Assembly: GCA_024760905.1 (NCBI GenBank)
Contig: CM045745.1
Coordinates: 748,501 to 812,500 of the forward strand
Source: Plotosus lineatus
Lineage: Eukaryota; Chordata; Actinopteri; Siluriformes; Plotosidae
DNA: 64,000 nucleotides
Direction of reading: 5' to 3'
A model generated the notes under the pieces. It saw nothing but the letters and a program-made list of their open reading frames with translations, did not search any database and had not been told where the DNA came from. This document shows, in pieces, positions 31,004 to 43,842 of this stretch. The position numbers and the translations under genes are program-made. The stretch's first letter is position 1, and the number at the start of each line of letters is the position of its first letter.

Positions 31004-32513
31004 GGTGTCAGTTTTCATGTCCAATCCAAGATTCAAGAACTCTTTCTGGCCTCTGGTGTCTTTAATTTTTGCCTGCAACTTGAGGACTAAATGATTATAA
31101 ACCTACAAACAAACAAAAAAAAGAGCAACAAATTCTATAAGCCAACCAACCTGGATTTAAAGTGTCATTGTACATCTTTGAAGGAAAAAGTGAGTATGTA
31201 TATTAATTTATTAAATCTAGTTGTCACTTTACTTTGTGGAATCCCGTTGCTTGGTCAGTACTGATGCCAGTGTAGTGTTCTCCAGTCCTGGGGATGGTGC
31301 TCGAGATCTTAGGGCTCAGAAGGCACTGAGACATGCACATCTGTAAAATACTCAGCTGTGATAGTAGAAGTCTTTTATTTGTTTGAGTTCTAACAGGAAT
31401 ATTATCAAGTTTGTTAATGACAGGTTCACATCTGAGCTGAAGCTGTCTGATTGTGAGTGTTTTAATATTGAACCGTGTAGAGGATGTGGCTGGTATGTGC
31501 ATTTCAGCTACAGTTCTGAGAAGACTACCAGCAGCTCATGGGATTGTAGTGTTCTTTAATATGGAACATTGGGGTAGTTGGGACAGGATAGGCAGCGTTA
31601 TGATTTTACCCAAGTGCATCTCGTGTGCACCGAAACCGCACGGTGGAGTCAAACTGTAGTGTTATACGGCTCATGAAGAGCCGCGAAGGTGTCCTGGCCA
31701 GTTCTGAAGCTCTCGGTGGCTCAAAAGGTGTGTTCGTATCATGTTATTTCATGGGTCTCGTATTGCTCCCACCTTACTGGTGTTACTTTGCATGAGTGAT
31801 GGGTTTCAGAATATCTTGCGATGTCTTAAGAGCAATAGGCTGGAGCTTTGTTCAGATGGCGAATCAGTGTTCATATGATTCCACCACATCCATCACACTG
31901 GTTTGAACTTTTCTCAAGAACATTAAAATGCTCTATCATATAAGAAGAGTGATCCAGTTCCGTAGAACATAGAAATCATTTAATGTCCATATTTCGAAAG
32001 GGTTCCAAACAGATTGTATATAATGTAAATTTTTACGATACTGCTCGATCACATTTTGTAGCAAAAGTCATTTCTTCATGTCTGCCATAAAACTGCCCTG
32101 ATAATGAACTCAACCTGGATATACTGTAAGCTTCTCAATATTATTTGGGCTTTTTAAAAGCAAAATGTTTCTATTTTTATATGTGCGTTGTAATGACTGG
32201 CTGGTTCTTGATCACGTACGTCTTCACCTGCTTTCTGAGATGCTCAGTGTGATTCAGAAGCGAGGCGACTGCGTGCAGCTATGGCGCTGTGTAGGATGCA
32301 GACAGCATGTTGGTACAGTACTAAAGACTCACATGTCAGGTCAGCACAACCTTGTCCTATCTGTAGCATGTTGGTGTGAGACATATTCAGCATTCTGAAT
32401 GTTTTAAAACCTCGTGCTCGGAGACTGGCTGTAATTTCATCCTACAGGCAGACGAGTACTTTTTTTCTTTTTTTTTTGGGTGTTTGTTGAAAAAAAAATA
32501 TTTTATGACGGAT

Positions 32514-32519
32514 ATTAAA
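32514..32519 (+). promoter_or_regulatory. Candidate polyadenylation signal ATTAAA
   Basis: ATTAAA is the commonest variant signal. It is followed within about 25 bases by a GT-rich run (CTGTCTGTGTGTTTAA), the usual downstream element. No canonical AATAAA is seen between the MARCHF6 stop and this point. Confidence 0.45.
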
Positions 32520-32703
32520 TTGAAAGTGTGATACAGAGCCTGTCTGTGTGTTTAATTTTAAAAAAAATCATTCACGGCTGTAGTTTATAATTTAAGCAAT
32601 ATTACATGATCAAACATGCTGTTGAGACAAATATGCCACAAGGAATCACAACTCCTGATGTTGTGTAGCGGTCAATGTGACGACACCAATTGTTTTGCAA
32701 ATA

Positions 32704-33099
32704 CAGATGCTCCCCAACTTACATTTTTAATTGGTTCCGGACGGCCGAACGTAAGCTTTTACAGTGACGTGTGACGTACGAAACTCATACTGTACTATAC
32801 ATCCATAAATATCATTACCGTATCTCATAAAACACCCCTAAATCAAGTATTATAAACATAACTTTGTAAAATGATATCAAATATATCAAATAATATCAAC
32901 ATTAATTTCAAATAAGTCACTTATTTATACCGAGTTACTTCATGAAGCTTAAAACAGTCAATCAACGTTTACAATATGTGAGGCGCTCAATACCGAAAGT
33001 AGTGTACTTGCTGTGGATTATACAGACTTACGGTCTTTCACGTGCACAAGAGTGCTGTAAATTCGAAAAAACGGGTGAACGTAAGTCAGGGAGCATCTG
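32704..33099 (+). mobile_element. TIR family D, short complete copy
   Basis: Begins CAGATGCTCCCCAACTTACA and ends with the complement of CAGATGCTCCCTGACTTACG, with TA on each side. 396 bases, no coding. It starts about 185 bases after the probable MARCHF6 poly(A) signal. Confidence 0.85.
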
Positions 33100-33725
33100 T
33101 AGTTTTTATAAATCATTTTTAAATTGTGTTTCATCCTGTTCTTGAAAGGAATGTTATTGCAGGCTACGTTTGGAAGAATATTTTGTAATGTGAATATTGT
33201 TACTCTGTTCCTGAAACACTCTTCCACACTTGCCTTTTTTAATCTTTTGTACAGTAACAATGCCACATGCAGCAGGCTCTCAGCATTTGGCTGCTCTGGT
33301 GATGCACGTCACTGTGGCCTCCACTGTGATGGGTCTTATTTCGTACAGTAGTGCTGGAAAGTCTGTCAACCCTCTGTACATTTCCACATAAATATGAACA
33401 TTAGGTTTTCACACGGTTCCTAAAATTCGATGAAGGAAGCCCAGTTCAAAGCACTGGTGTAAGACATTCTTTCTGAGGGGAAATTCTTACTGGGTACAGG
33501 TTTTGTCAAATGAGACAAAAGTCTTCATCTCTGAAAAGTGCTTCATCCTTCAGAAGGGTCTCCCTGCCACAGGGCAACCTCAAAGGCAGAGGCGGTTATA
33601 CCACTCATTCTTCCTAACCATAGGCTCCTTCATGTTACCTGAAGTGGACTTTCATCAACTACCAGAAAGACAATGGAAATCTCAGCTGTGTCATGAAGTC
33701 TTGGATCAGACCATCACTGCCAGAT
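33100..33725. other. Intergenic sequence; possible Tc1-type terminus
   Basis: At about 33346 CAGTAGTGCTGGAAAGTCTG resembles the start of a Tc1-like element with CAGT...GAAAGT ends, but no matching right end or transposase is visible before the RTE copy. The rest is not recognised. Confidence 0.35.
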
Positions 33726-35830
33726 GATTTTGAGGACGTCGGTATCCAGGACAGGAACACAGAAGGACAGATGTTGATCGATTCTGCAAAAAGGATGGAT
33801 TGTGAAAAAGGTGAATACTTTCTTCAAGAAGAAACAGGAGCATAGGGTGATTTATAAAAGCGGAGGTAGGAGCACACAGGTAGACTACATCTTGTGTAGG
33901 CGATGTAATTTGAAGGAAGTCAGTGACTGCAAAGTAGTCGTGGGTGAGAGTGTTGCCAAACAGCATAGGATGGTGGTGTGCAGGATGACACTGATGGTGA
34001 GAAAGGTGAAAAAGGCAGAGCAGAAGACAAAGTGGTGGAAGCTGAAAAAGGAAGAGTGTCGTGTTGTCTTCAATGAGGAGTTGAAACAGGCTTTGGGTAG
34101 TCAGGAAGTGCTTCCAGATGACTGGACAACCACAGCCAATGCGATCAGGGAGACAGGTAGGAAAGTACTTGGTGTGTCCTCTGGAAGGAAAGTAGATAAG
34201 GAAACTTGGTGGTGGAATGAAGAAGTGCAGGAGTGTGTACAAAAGAAGAGGTTAGCCAAGAAGAGGTGGGACACAGAGAGGACCGAAGAGAGTAAACAGG
34301 AGTACAGGGAGACACAGCGTAAGGTGAAGGTAGCGGTGTCAAAGGCCAAACAGAGGGCGTATGATGACTTGTATGATAGGTTGGGCAGTAAGGAGGGAGC
34401 AAATGATTTATACAGGTTAGCACAGCAGAGAAATAGAGATGGGAAAGATGTGCAGCAAGTTAGAGTGATAAAGGACAGAGAGGGAAATGTATTGATTGAT
34501 GACACAAGTGTGCTGGGAAGATGGAAAGAGTACTTTGAAGAGCTGATGAATGAGGAAAATGAGAGAACAAAGAGTAGAAGGGGTGACCGTTGAGGACCAG
34601 GAAGTAGCAAAGATTAGTAAGGGAGAAGTGAGGAGGGCATTGAAGAGGATGAAGAGTGGAAAGGCAGTTGGCCCTGATGACATACCAGTGGAGGTAGCAG
34701 TAGATTTTCTGACAAGAATATTCAACAAGGTCTTAGAAAGTGAGCAGATGCCGAAGGAATGGAGGAGAAGTGTGCTTGTGCCCATTTTTAAGAACAAGGG
34801 TAAAAACAAGGGAAAAGTACAGAGTTGTGGCAACTACAGAGGGATAAAGTTGATGAGCCATACAATGAAGTTATGGGAAAGAATAGTGGAAGCTAGACTA
34901 AGGGCAGAGGTCAGCATTTGTGAACAACAGTTTGGTTTCATGCCAAGAAAGAGCCCTACACATGCAGTGTTTGCTTTAAGGATGTTAATGGAGAAGTACA
35001 GAGAAGGTCAGAAGGAGCTGCATTGTGCCTTTGTGGATCTGGAGAAAGCATATGACAGGGTGCCGAGAGAAGAACTGTGGTATTGTATGAGGAAGTCTGG
35101 GGTGGCAGAGAAGTATGTTAGAGTGGTGCAGGACATGTATGAGAGATGTAAGACAGTGGTGAGGTGTGCTGTCGGTGTGACACAAGAGTTCAAGGTGGAG
35201 GTGGGACTCTATCAAGGTTCAGCTCTCAGCCCCTTCTTGTTTGCTATAGTGATGGACAGGCTGACAGACAAGGTTAGACAAGAATCTCCATGGACTATGA
35301 TGTTTGCAGATGACATCGTGATCTGGAGTGAGAGCAGAGAACAAGTGGAGGAAAATCTAGAGAGGTGGAGGTATGCCCTGGAAAGGAGGGGAATGAAGGT
35401 TAGTCTCAGTAAGACAGAATACATGTGTGGCCCTGGGGGCCAGGGACAGGAGTCAGAGTTGGAGGTAGCAGAGATGAAAATGTTGAGGTTCTCTTTGGGA
35501 GTAACGAGGATGGATAGGATCAGAAATGAGTACATCAGAGGGACAGCACATGTTAGATGTTTTGGAGACAGTCAGAGAGACTAGATTGAGATGGTTTGGA
35601 CATGTACAGAGGAGGGATAGTGAGTATATTGGTAGTAGGATGCTGAGGTTGGAACTACCAGGCAGAAGGCCCAGAGGAAGACCAAAGAGAAGATTTATGG
35701 ATGTGATGAAGGTCGTTGGAGTAAAAGTAGAAGATGCAGAGGATAGGGAGAGATGGAGGCAGATCATTTGCTGTGGCGACCCCTGAAGGGAACAGCCGAA
35801 AGGAAAAGAAGAAGAAGAAGAAGAAGAAGC
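33726..35830 (+). mobile_element. RTE-type LINE, long decayed copy with intact 3' end
   Basis: Starts in the last part of the endonuclease ([20 protein letters not shown]) and runs through linker, reverse transcriptase and C terminus to an (AAG)n tail at about 35806-35828. Frames: 33802-34593, 34550-35584 and 35526-35786. Defects visible: a frameshift near 34570, loss of the WKCLG codons near 34696, a short in-frame duplication (NKGKNKG), a deletion of the thumb segment near 35430 and a frameshift near 35570. The catalytic MMFADDIV is intact (about 35300). Confidence 0.88.
34550..35584 (+). pseudogene. RTE reverse transcriptase frame, 344 residues, internally deleted
   Basis: Covers [34 protein letters not shown], the [10 protein letters not shown] block and MMFADDIV, so the palm and fingers are readable. 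A deletion fuses KTEYMCG directly to a downstream segment near [17 protein letters not shown], removing about 85 thumb residues. The frame then ends early at CFGDSQRD. It lacks the endonuclease in frame. Confidence 0.8.
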
Positions 35831-35972
35831 GGTCTCACACACACTTTTATTAAAAACAATTAACTGAAGGAATCCCTATTTAGCATCGAGTCATACATAG
35901 AATGAGAAGACAATTTAATAATTATTAAATAACATTTGTGATCCTTCAGATTTTTTAATGCCCCGAGTTGGG

Positions 35973-35975
<3 letters not shown>

Positions 35976-36018
<43 letters not shown>

Positions 36019-36028
36019 TAGAGAGAGA
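35976..36028. repeat. GT/GA compound microsatellite
   Basis: About 33 bases of GT repeats followed by GA repeats. Confidence 0.88.
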
Positions 36029-36335
36029 ATGTTTCAATTTGGCTGGTTACAGTCATTAATATGGAGGTAAATTTTCAGCCATTGACTTTGTAACACTGAT
36101 ATTTCTGATTAGTAGCTAAAATTGTGTATTTCCCTCTTCTGCCTCCAAAACAACTCCAAGACGTTACAGCCAGAAGCTTTCTGCTGTGGAAGTTTTGAGG
36201 TGGGGCTTCCATAGATGGGACCTTTTTGTTCAGCACATCCCACAGACACTTGAGTAGCAAGTGCTCCAGGGTCCTTGGAGACCAAATCAACACCTTAACC
36301 TCTTTATCCCTCAAACCATTCGTGAACAATTATCT

Positions 36336-36718
36336 CGCTGGAAGGTCCCCGAGTGGCAAATTGACCCAGAGATCATGAATTCGAATCCAGCTTAATGCCA
36401 CAGCTATCAGTGACTGGGAATCCATGGGAGCTAATTGGCCGTGCTCTCATGGGAAGATGGCATGGAATAAGCCCACTTCCCTATCCTAGCAATCACCAGC
36501 CAATCACAGGTGTCTGTGAGCTTATTGGGAGGGGAGGGGTAGCTCTTCCAACCAAATACGCATGCGCAGCAGGTCGAAATGACGTGGGTGGCAAGTATTG
36601 TGTGTTATGGCGGGAGCGTGTGCGTGCTTTCATCTCTCCCTGGTCGATGGGGATTGGGTAATGGGGAAGGCAATACCTGATGGGTGGGAATTCGATACGA
36701 CTAAAATTAGGGAGAAAA
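36336..36718 (+). repeat. SINE-like repeat, family S3, most complete copy
   Basis: tRNA-like start (CCCCGAGTGGCAAATTGACC) and B box (GAATTCGAATCC), then the family body (ACCAGCCAATCACAGGTGT, ATACGCATGCGCA) and a 3' end at ATTCGATACGACTAAAATTA. The polymerase III box spacing supports a tRNA origin. It defines the family for the two other copies (8562-8870, 18087-18440). Confidence 0.7.
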
Positions 36719-37149
36719 TGAAAGAAAACATCCTGCTGGAAGTGGCTGCTGCCTTTATTATGGTAATGTTGCTGCCATCATAAGGAACCCCACTACCATA
36801 AAGGTGTATCTTTAGTCTGCAGCAGCGTTTGGGTATGTGGTTGTTTCAAAATATTCTCAGAAAACGCCGGGACCTGAGATGCTTACTACAAAACATTGCC
36901 ACAGGCCACCTTCTATCGTTGCTCCAGTGTCCATTTTTTTAATGCACCGTCTGGACAGGTTGTAGTGTTGCATTAGTTCTCCGACTGCTCTGCACCTACA
37001 TAGCCTCATACACCAAAAATTTGTGCTGCATCATGTCTTTCATAATTAACACGAGATGAATTTCAGCAATGTTGTGTTACAGAAGCTTTGATGTGAGACT
37101 CACCCAGATGATATAACCTTCATTTCCCATGCACATTATTGAATCCTTT

Positions 37150-37519
37150 GCAGTGGTGGCCCGGTGCTAGATCGCTGATCCTCAGGTTGGGAGTTCGAGT
37201 CCCACTCTCCACAAGGTTGTCACTGTCCCCACCCCAGTGCAGCTAATAGACTTATCACAGGCTGCCATGTCTCTCACTGTCTATGGTGAGAGGTTGATGT
37301 AAAAGCACCATTGGTGACTTTCGTAAAGAGGAGCTGCAAAGCCATCAGCGTGTTTCCGCCCCTCGATAAAGGGTTGTGTCAGGAAGGGCATCCAACGTGA
37401 AAACCTATGCCGAATCAAACATGCGAATCATTAATATGACTTCCATGAAGATGGAGGCAGATGATTTGCTGTGGCAACCCCTGAGAAAAAGGGAACAGCC
37501 AAAAGGAAAAGATGATTAT
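37150..37519 (+). repeat. SINE family S1, full-length copy with RTE 5'- and 3'-like tail
   Basis: Order on the + strand: tRNA-like head with B box GAGTTCGAGTCCC (37195), body with CTCTCACTGTCTATGGTGAG and GTGACTTTCGTAAAGAG, RTE-leader segment (GGGTTGTGTCAGGAAGGGCATC, about 37370-37425), and RTE 3' end (GATGGAGGCAGATGATTTGC, CAACCCCTGAG, AGCCAAAAGGAAAAG). The RTE leader segment matches about 18535-18610, and the 3' end matches about 35752-35812. Confidence 0.85.
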
Positions 37520-37710
37520 TGAATCCTTTGCGCCCTTCACCCTCTCACCGTTTCATCGCTTGCTCAGTTTGGTAGGTGATTACCGATGTATTCCAGGAAC
37601 ATGACAATACCTGTCATTTATCCGACAGTGTGTTCCTTGGCAGTGGTTGTTCAGATCCTTGTGTTTGCCTGTTTTGCCTGCTTTCAGCTTCAAGAATCAA
37701 CTGTTGAATG

Positions 37711-38697
37711 CACTATGGTTAAATGTTTGTGGACACCTGACCACTGTACACATGTGACCTGCTCCAGCAAAACATGGATTAAGTCACAAGGTCGTGTTTT
37801 GAGGAAGAACTAAAGTAAGTTGAAAATGGTTTACTGGGACAAAAATACGACATCTCCAAAAATGCATCCTTCAAAGCAAAATCTTCAACATGGTTGTCCA
37901 CATATCCTTGAAGACAATTTAAGAAAGGGTTCCCATGTCCAAGTTTTTATGAAATAATAAATGTCCATTCATTTTGTCGATTTTCAATCTGCTTTTGTTT
38001 TGCTCGGGGTATTTCCTTGTTATCTTTTTTTTTTTTTTTTTTTAACCAATGTATTGCACCTACTTACGAAATCCCGGAAGGATTCTGTGAATCATGTAAC
38101 GGTAAAACAATAAGAAGTCCCAAAACACATGACTTGGTGTAAATAGAACTCATCTGTTGCAAGGAAGATGCGAGGAACTTTGCACTGGATTCATTTAGTT
38201 TATGGAGGTTGGCGAGTTTCAGAAACTGGTTCTTTAACTGTTTTTTTTTGTTTTCTTTTTTTTTTTCAAAAGTAGCATTTTATGATTAGCGACATACAAA
38301 GTTGTGTAACTCGGTCCATTTTCCATAAGCTTCGATTCTCTTCATTTTAATATGAATAACCCGGTATGTTGTTTTCTACTCAATCTGAATTATGCTGGAC
38401 TGGGTCTCATACACCATAATATTGGGAAAACATTACTGTCTAAGATGCTGTTCACGGCAGTGTTATAGTATTTCTTCGCTGGACCGGAGAGACCTGAACA
38501 CTGCTCATCATCATCAGACATCCCAATGTCAAGGCATGACTTCCTCACACATCCTTACACCCACATCCTAAAATCTGGTGGTAAGCCTTCCTAGAGGACT
38601 GGAGCTGACTGGAAAAACGGGAATAGTTCAGTACTTTAATGCTATGAGTATTTATTGTGTGTGATGCTCAGGTGTCCATAAACTTTCAGCCATAGCG
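37711..38697. mobile_element. Decayed Tc1-like element (TIR pair)
   Basis: Left CACTATGGTTAAATGTTTGT plus GGACACCTGACCA; right end complement of CGCTATGGCTGAAAGTTTAT plus GGACACCTGAG. This is a known type of fish Tc1-like terminus. No transposase frame survives. Confidence 0.65.
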
Positions 38698-38849
38698 TAC
38701 ATCACACTCTGAAGCAGATGCCAATGAAATGAGATACTCGGTGTTCTATACTACACCTCTCAGAGAGTTTAATGTTATGGCTGATCAGTGTTTCATTTCT
38801 AATAGGAGTGCAGTCTTTAAATAAATACCAAAATACTTACATTTATATA

Positions 38850-40196
38850 CACTGCTCTCCATAATTATTGGCACCCCTGGTTAAGCCATGCATTTATTCA
38901 GTAGATCCAAATAATCCCACATTCAGAAATAATTCTGTGACATCAAATCATGTGTGCCACAATTATGAGCCCCCCAGATGTTAATACTTTGAACAAACGA
39001 CGTTTAACCAGCAAAATAGCACCAAATCTTCTCCTACAATGTTTCACAAGATGGGAGAATTCAGAAAGAGGATCTTGGGTCATTTCTTCTCTGCACAATC
39101 TCTAAATCATCCAGCGACCTGGTGCTCTCTGCTCTCTCCTCTTCCGCTCACGCCACAGGTTCTCAATGGGGCTGAGGTCTGGGGGACTGAGATGGCCATG
39201 GGAGGAGCTTGATTCTGTGTTTGGTGAACCATTTCTGAGTAGATTTGGCGACATGTTTAGGGTCACTATCTTTCTGAAAGACCAAGCGACGACTCATCTT
39301 TAGCTTTCGGTCAGAGGCCAATAGAGTCTAATTTAAAATGTCCTGGTATTTAAAAGCGTTCATGATGCCCTGCACCCTAACAAGGTTCCCAGGGCCTCTG
39401 GAAGAGAACCAAGTCACAGCACCACCGATCCTCCCCCAGACTTCACAGTGGGCATGCGGTTCTGTTCTGCATTCTCATCTTTTGTATTCCGCTAGACCCA
39501 CTTCGAGTGTTTGTTGCCAAAAAGCTCTATCTTGGTGTCACCTGACCAAAGCACACGGTCCTAGTTAAAGTCCCAGTACCGCTTTTAGCAAACTCCAGAT
39601 GTTTGTGTTTATGACTGTGAGAGAGAAACTTTTTTTTTTTTTTAAAAAAAAAAAAACACTTTTAGGTTTACCACTGTTTCGGTTGTTTTAAACTTCTTAA
39701 TGACTCCTCTGACCGAAGATAAGTTCACGTGCAGGTGAGGGGCGATTTTCTTGTAGCCGTTGCCTGACTTGTGAAGGTTCACACACACCTGCATCTGTTG
39801 TCTTTCTCATGTTGAAGAGTGGATAAGAGAAATGTTCTGTGTCACATCATATTTATTCCCCAGAGAAACAGGAAGTGATGAATTACTAATAAAATGTTCC
39901 TATATACTCTGAACAACTTTGTAAATTACTGGGAAATTACAGCGATAATTCAATTACAGTTATTTCTTAGGTGTTTGTCGGGGTGCCAATAATTGTGGAA
40001 CAGGTGATTTTATGGAAAATAATTATTTCTTTGTCAGATTTTTTTCCTCTTAAAAGTTTATTTAAGTTGGTTACATTTTTCTACAAGTTTCAGTGTGAGA
40101 GGAGCTTCTGCAATAAAAATTAAATTTATTTTAAGGCTTTTCACATGTCTTGACCAGGGGTGCCAATAATTATGAAGTGCAGCGTAGCTGTACAAT
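38850..40196 (-). mobile_element. Decayed Tc1-like element with transposase remnant
   Basis: Ends share CATAATTATTGGCACCCCTG in inverted orientation (left about 38859, right about 40156-40175). The minus-strand interior contains pieces of a Tc1-like transposase (for example around 39400-39570, near the complement of CTGACCAAAGCACACGGTCC) with many stops. Poly-T and poly-A runs at 39629-39656 may mark another small insertion. Confidence 0.7.
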
Positions 40197-40509
40197 GCAT
40201 AGTTGTAAAATGGTACAGTAATAATACAGAGAGGAATGGAAGTCTGACATCTTTGTAAAAATGGAGTCATGTGTTTAATTTGGGTTATTACAATAATTTC
40301 TGTTAACTGATACACACTCAGTGTGATAATCCAGTACTACCAAAATCCTGGACGGTGTCCAAAGCTATTAAAATAATAAAACTAAACAGCTGCTATAAAA
40401 CTAGTATCAAGTAATGTTCAACTGGATGGTTCTGTAATTGTACACTACATTAGAGAAATTATTATTATTATCATCATCGTCATCGTCATCATTATTATTA
40501 TTACACATA

Positions 40510-40980
40510 TATTACACATTCTCCAGCATTTCCTAGCAAACCCACTTTTTCTGGGTCGGATCCCTCACTCACTTCTTTACCAATATCTTTAATACTACTA
40601 GGGTTTCAGAAAGGCTGAAGTCCAACTTAGCTGGCATTGAATGAAGATAGGGCACATCCTGAACAGCTCAATAGAGCATCACAGGCCAACACACACCTAG
40701 GGGCAATTTGGAACAGCCAATTAGCCTAATTCAATTAAATTTTATTTTCATCGCGTTTTTACAATGGTCACTGACGCAAAGCAGCTTTAACACAGTAAAA
40801 AGGAGGAATATACAAAGTACAAAGGAGTGTGAACATTTTTTCTCTCTCAGTTGACACAAGATGTGCATGTCTTTGGACTGCGTAATTAAACTGGAGTACC
40901 AGGAGAAAGCCTCCCTAAGTGTTGTGTCTGAACGTGGTGGGGAGGTTTTCATGATCCTGGGCGCTATACCAGCGGGGACC
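40510..40980 (-). repeat. SINE family S2 with small insertion
   Basis: S2 tail near 40560-40640 (CTACTAGGGTTTCAGAAAGGC), the ACACACCTAGGGGCAATTTG body, and the AGTACCAGGAGAAAGCC head-proximal part. At about 40733-40853 an unrelated piece starting TTCAATTAAATTTTATTTTC is inserted; that sequence is itself a common fish repeat. Confidence 0.6.
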
Positions 40981-41644
40981 TCAGTCCCTGGCAGGTTTCA
41001 GCTTTGCTGGTCAAGTTCCAGGTAAAAATCCAGACGAATTGCAACACCTGGCCCTCCAGGTTGGGGATTGGGAAAAGGGCAAATATCACAGCCCTGTAAA
41101 AACTCAAACCTGGGAAGATGGAGCTCGTTAGCCTTGTCAGGCAGTTCATCTAGGACAAGGACAAGTCTAATATAAAACCTACGACCCGAGGACCATGCTG
41201 TTACCGTGCTAGCATGCTTGGCTATAGCAGTTGAAACAGCTGTTGAGGGTGTAAAGGGTGGGGCCAGCACTGTGCACAGTGAACTCCACTTAAAAGCTCC
41301 ATTGCGCAGGCTCGAAGGACATGTCCACATTATATACCAGACCAGACTTTGAACTGCAGCCACTGCGGCTGGATTTGTCTGTCCTGCATCGGCCTTGTCA
41401 GCCACCAGTCTACGTGGACAGCCCCCTCTATAAATCTTCGTTCACGAAGCTAAGCCAAAGAAAGAAGACCAGGAGACAACCCATGCAAGCACAAGGAGAG
41501 AGCATGCAAACTTCACACAAATGCCATGGCTGAGCTCTGGACTCTAACCCAGCGCCTTCTAGCTGCGAGTCTGACCTGCTAACATCATCATGTAGCCCTG
41601 GTGGTAAAACCTTTGAGGTGTACGGTTAGTTTAAAATACTTATT

Positions 41645-41983
41645 CATACATTCATTTTCTGAGCCACTTCAGACTTATTAGGGTTGCACAGAGCCTGGCA
41701 CCCATCTCAGCCAACTCTGGGTGAGGGCACAGTTCACCCCCCAGGACATCGTCGGATGAACACATATGCAAACATTCACACTTACTCTCACACTTAATGG
41801 TGATTAAGTTAGCTTACTATGTACATTTTTTTGGAACGTGGGAGGAAACCGGAGTTCCCAGAGGAAACCCACACAAGCACAGAGGAAGAACATACAAAAG
41901 GTACACAGAAACGAACGAGCCTGGGAATCAAACCAGGTCTTCCTGGAATGAAGCAGATGTACTAACCACTACACCACCATATA
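41645..41983 (-). repeat. tRNA-headed SINE, family S2
   Basis: Left part has ACATTCATTTTCTGAGCCAC and TATTAGGGTTGCACAGAGCC (tail); right part ends in the complement of a tRNA-like head (CTAACCACTACACCACCAT). A second, shorter S2 end lies just upstream at about 41460-41600 (TGCAAACTTCACACAAATGC). The DNA between 41030 and 41460 is not recognised. Confidence 0.65.
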
Positions 41984-43842
41984 TATCATTAGCGTTTATA
42001 CTATAGTAAATACCTGGGATATACCGCAGGTCACATGGCCTTTAGCCAAATTCCATCCACTGACTAGTTTGATGTGGCCTGTGAGAGCATTCAAACAATA
42101 TGATTCTTCTTCTTTTCCTTTCAGCTGTTCCCTTCAGGGGTCACCACAGCAAATCATTTGCCTCCATCTCACCCTACCCTCTGCATCTTCTCTTACGCCA
42201 ACTACATTCATGTCCTCCTTCACTACATCCATAAATCTTCTCTTTGGTCTTCCTCTAGGCCTTCTGCCTGGTAGTTCCAACCTCAGCATCCTATTACCAA
42301 TATACTCACTATCCCTCCTCTGTACATGTCTAAACCATCTCAATCGAGCCTCTCTGACTTTGTCTCCAAATCGTCTTACATGCACTGTCCCTCTGATGTG
42401 CTCATTCCTGATCCTATCCATCCTCGTTACTCCCAAAGAGAACCTCAACATTTTCATCTCTGCTACCTCCAGCTCTGCCTCCTGCCTTTTCCCCAGGGCA
42501 ACTGTTTCTAAACCATACAACATCGCTGGCTTCATCACCGTCTTCTACACTTTTCCTTTCATTCTTGCCGATACCTTCCTATCACACATCACACCCGACA
42601 ATTTTCTCCAACCATTCCAACCTGCCTGCACACGCTTCTTCACCTCTTTTCCACACTCTCCATTGCTCTGGATTGTTGAGCCTAAGTACTTAAAATCCTC
42701 CACCTTCTTTATCTCTGCTCCCTGTAACCTCACTGTTCCTCTTGGGTCCTTCTCGTTCACACACATGTATTCTGTCTTACTGAGGCGTTACTGAGACTTC
42801 ATTCCTCTCCTTTCCAGGGCATACCTCCACCTCTCAAGATATTCCTTCACTTGTTCACTGCTCTCACTATAGATCACAATGTCATCTGCAAACATCATTG
42901 TCCATGGAGATTCTTGTCTAACCTCGTCTGTCAGCCTGTCCATCACCATAGCAAACAAGAAGGGGCTCTTCTGTCGCACCAACAGCACTCCTCACACTTG
43001 TCTTACATCTCTCATACATGTCCTGCACCACTCTAACATACTTCTCTGCCACTCCAGACTTCCTCATGCAATACCACAGTTCCTCTCTCGGCACCCTGTT
43101 ATACGCTTTCTCCAGATCCAAAAAGGCACAATGCAGTTCCCTCTGACCTTCTCTGTACTTCTCTATTAACATCCTCAAAGCAAACACTGCATCTGTGGTG
43201 CTCTTTCTTGGCATGAAACCAAACTGTTGTTCACAAATGCTGACCTCTGCCCTGAGTGTAGCTTCCACTATTCTTTCCCATAACTTCATGGCATGGCTCA
43301 TCAACTTTATCCCTCTGTAGTTGCCACAACTCTGGATTTTTCAATTGTTCTTAAAAATGGGCACAAGCACACTTCTCCTCCACTCCTCTTGCATCTGCTC
43401 ACTCTTTAAGACCTTGTTGAATGTTCTTGTCAGAAAATCTACTGCTACCTCTCCTTGACACTTCCATACCTCCACCGGTATGTCATCAGGACCAACTGCC
43501 TTCCTCACTTCACCCTTACTAATATTTGATACTTCCTGGTCCAACCTCAGTGACCTGAACGGTCACCTCTTCTACTCTTTTTTTCTCTCTCTCATTTTCC
43601 TCCTCATTGATCAGCTCTTCAAAGTACTCTTTCCATCTTCCCAGCACACTTCTGTCATCAGTCAATACATTTCCCTCTCTGTCCTTAATCATTCTAACTT
43701 GCTGCAAGTCCTTCCCATCTCTATTTCTCTGCTGTGCCAACCTGTATAAATCATTTTCTCCCTCCTTACTGTTCAACCTTGCATACAAGTCATCATACGC
43801 CCTCTGTTTGGCCTTTGACACCGCTACCTTCGCCTTACGCTG

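Larger units (their letters stand above)
30879..32545 (+). other. marchf6: Probable MARCHF6 3' UTR
   Basis: No coding exon, SINE or DNA transposon is recognisable between the stop codon and a polyadenylation-like ATTAAA, in contrast to the repeat-dense flanks. This is what a retained 3' UTR would look like. It contains a long GT array at 30939-31003. The end point is inferred from the ATTAAA at 32514-32519 and the GT-rich stretch that follows. An earlier ATTAAA at 31922-31927 could give a shorter form. Confidence 0.5.

Noticed and set aside
40998..41405. 135-residue minus-strand ORF, considered as a host gene
   Set aside because: No recognisable domain, no supporting splice pattern, and it lies among SINE pieces; probably chance or part of an unrecognised repeat.
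42069..42794. 241-residue plus-strand ORF
   Set aside because: Antisense shadow of the RTE copy at 42103-46133.
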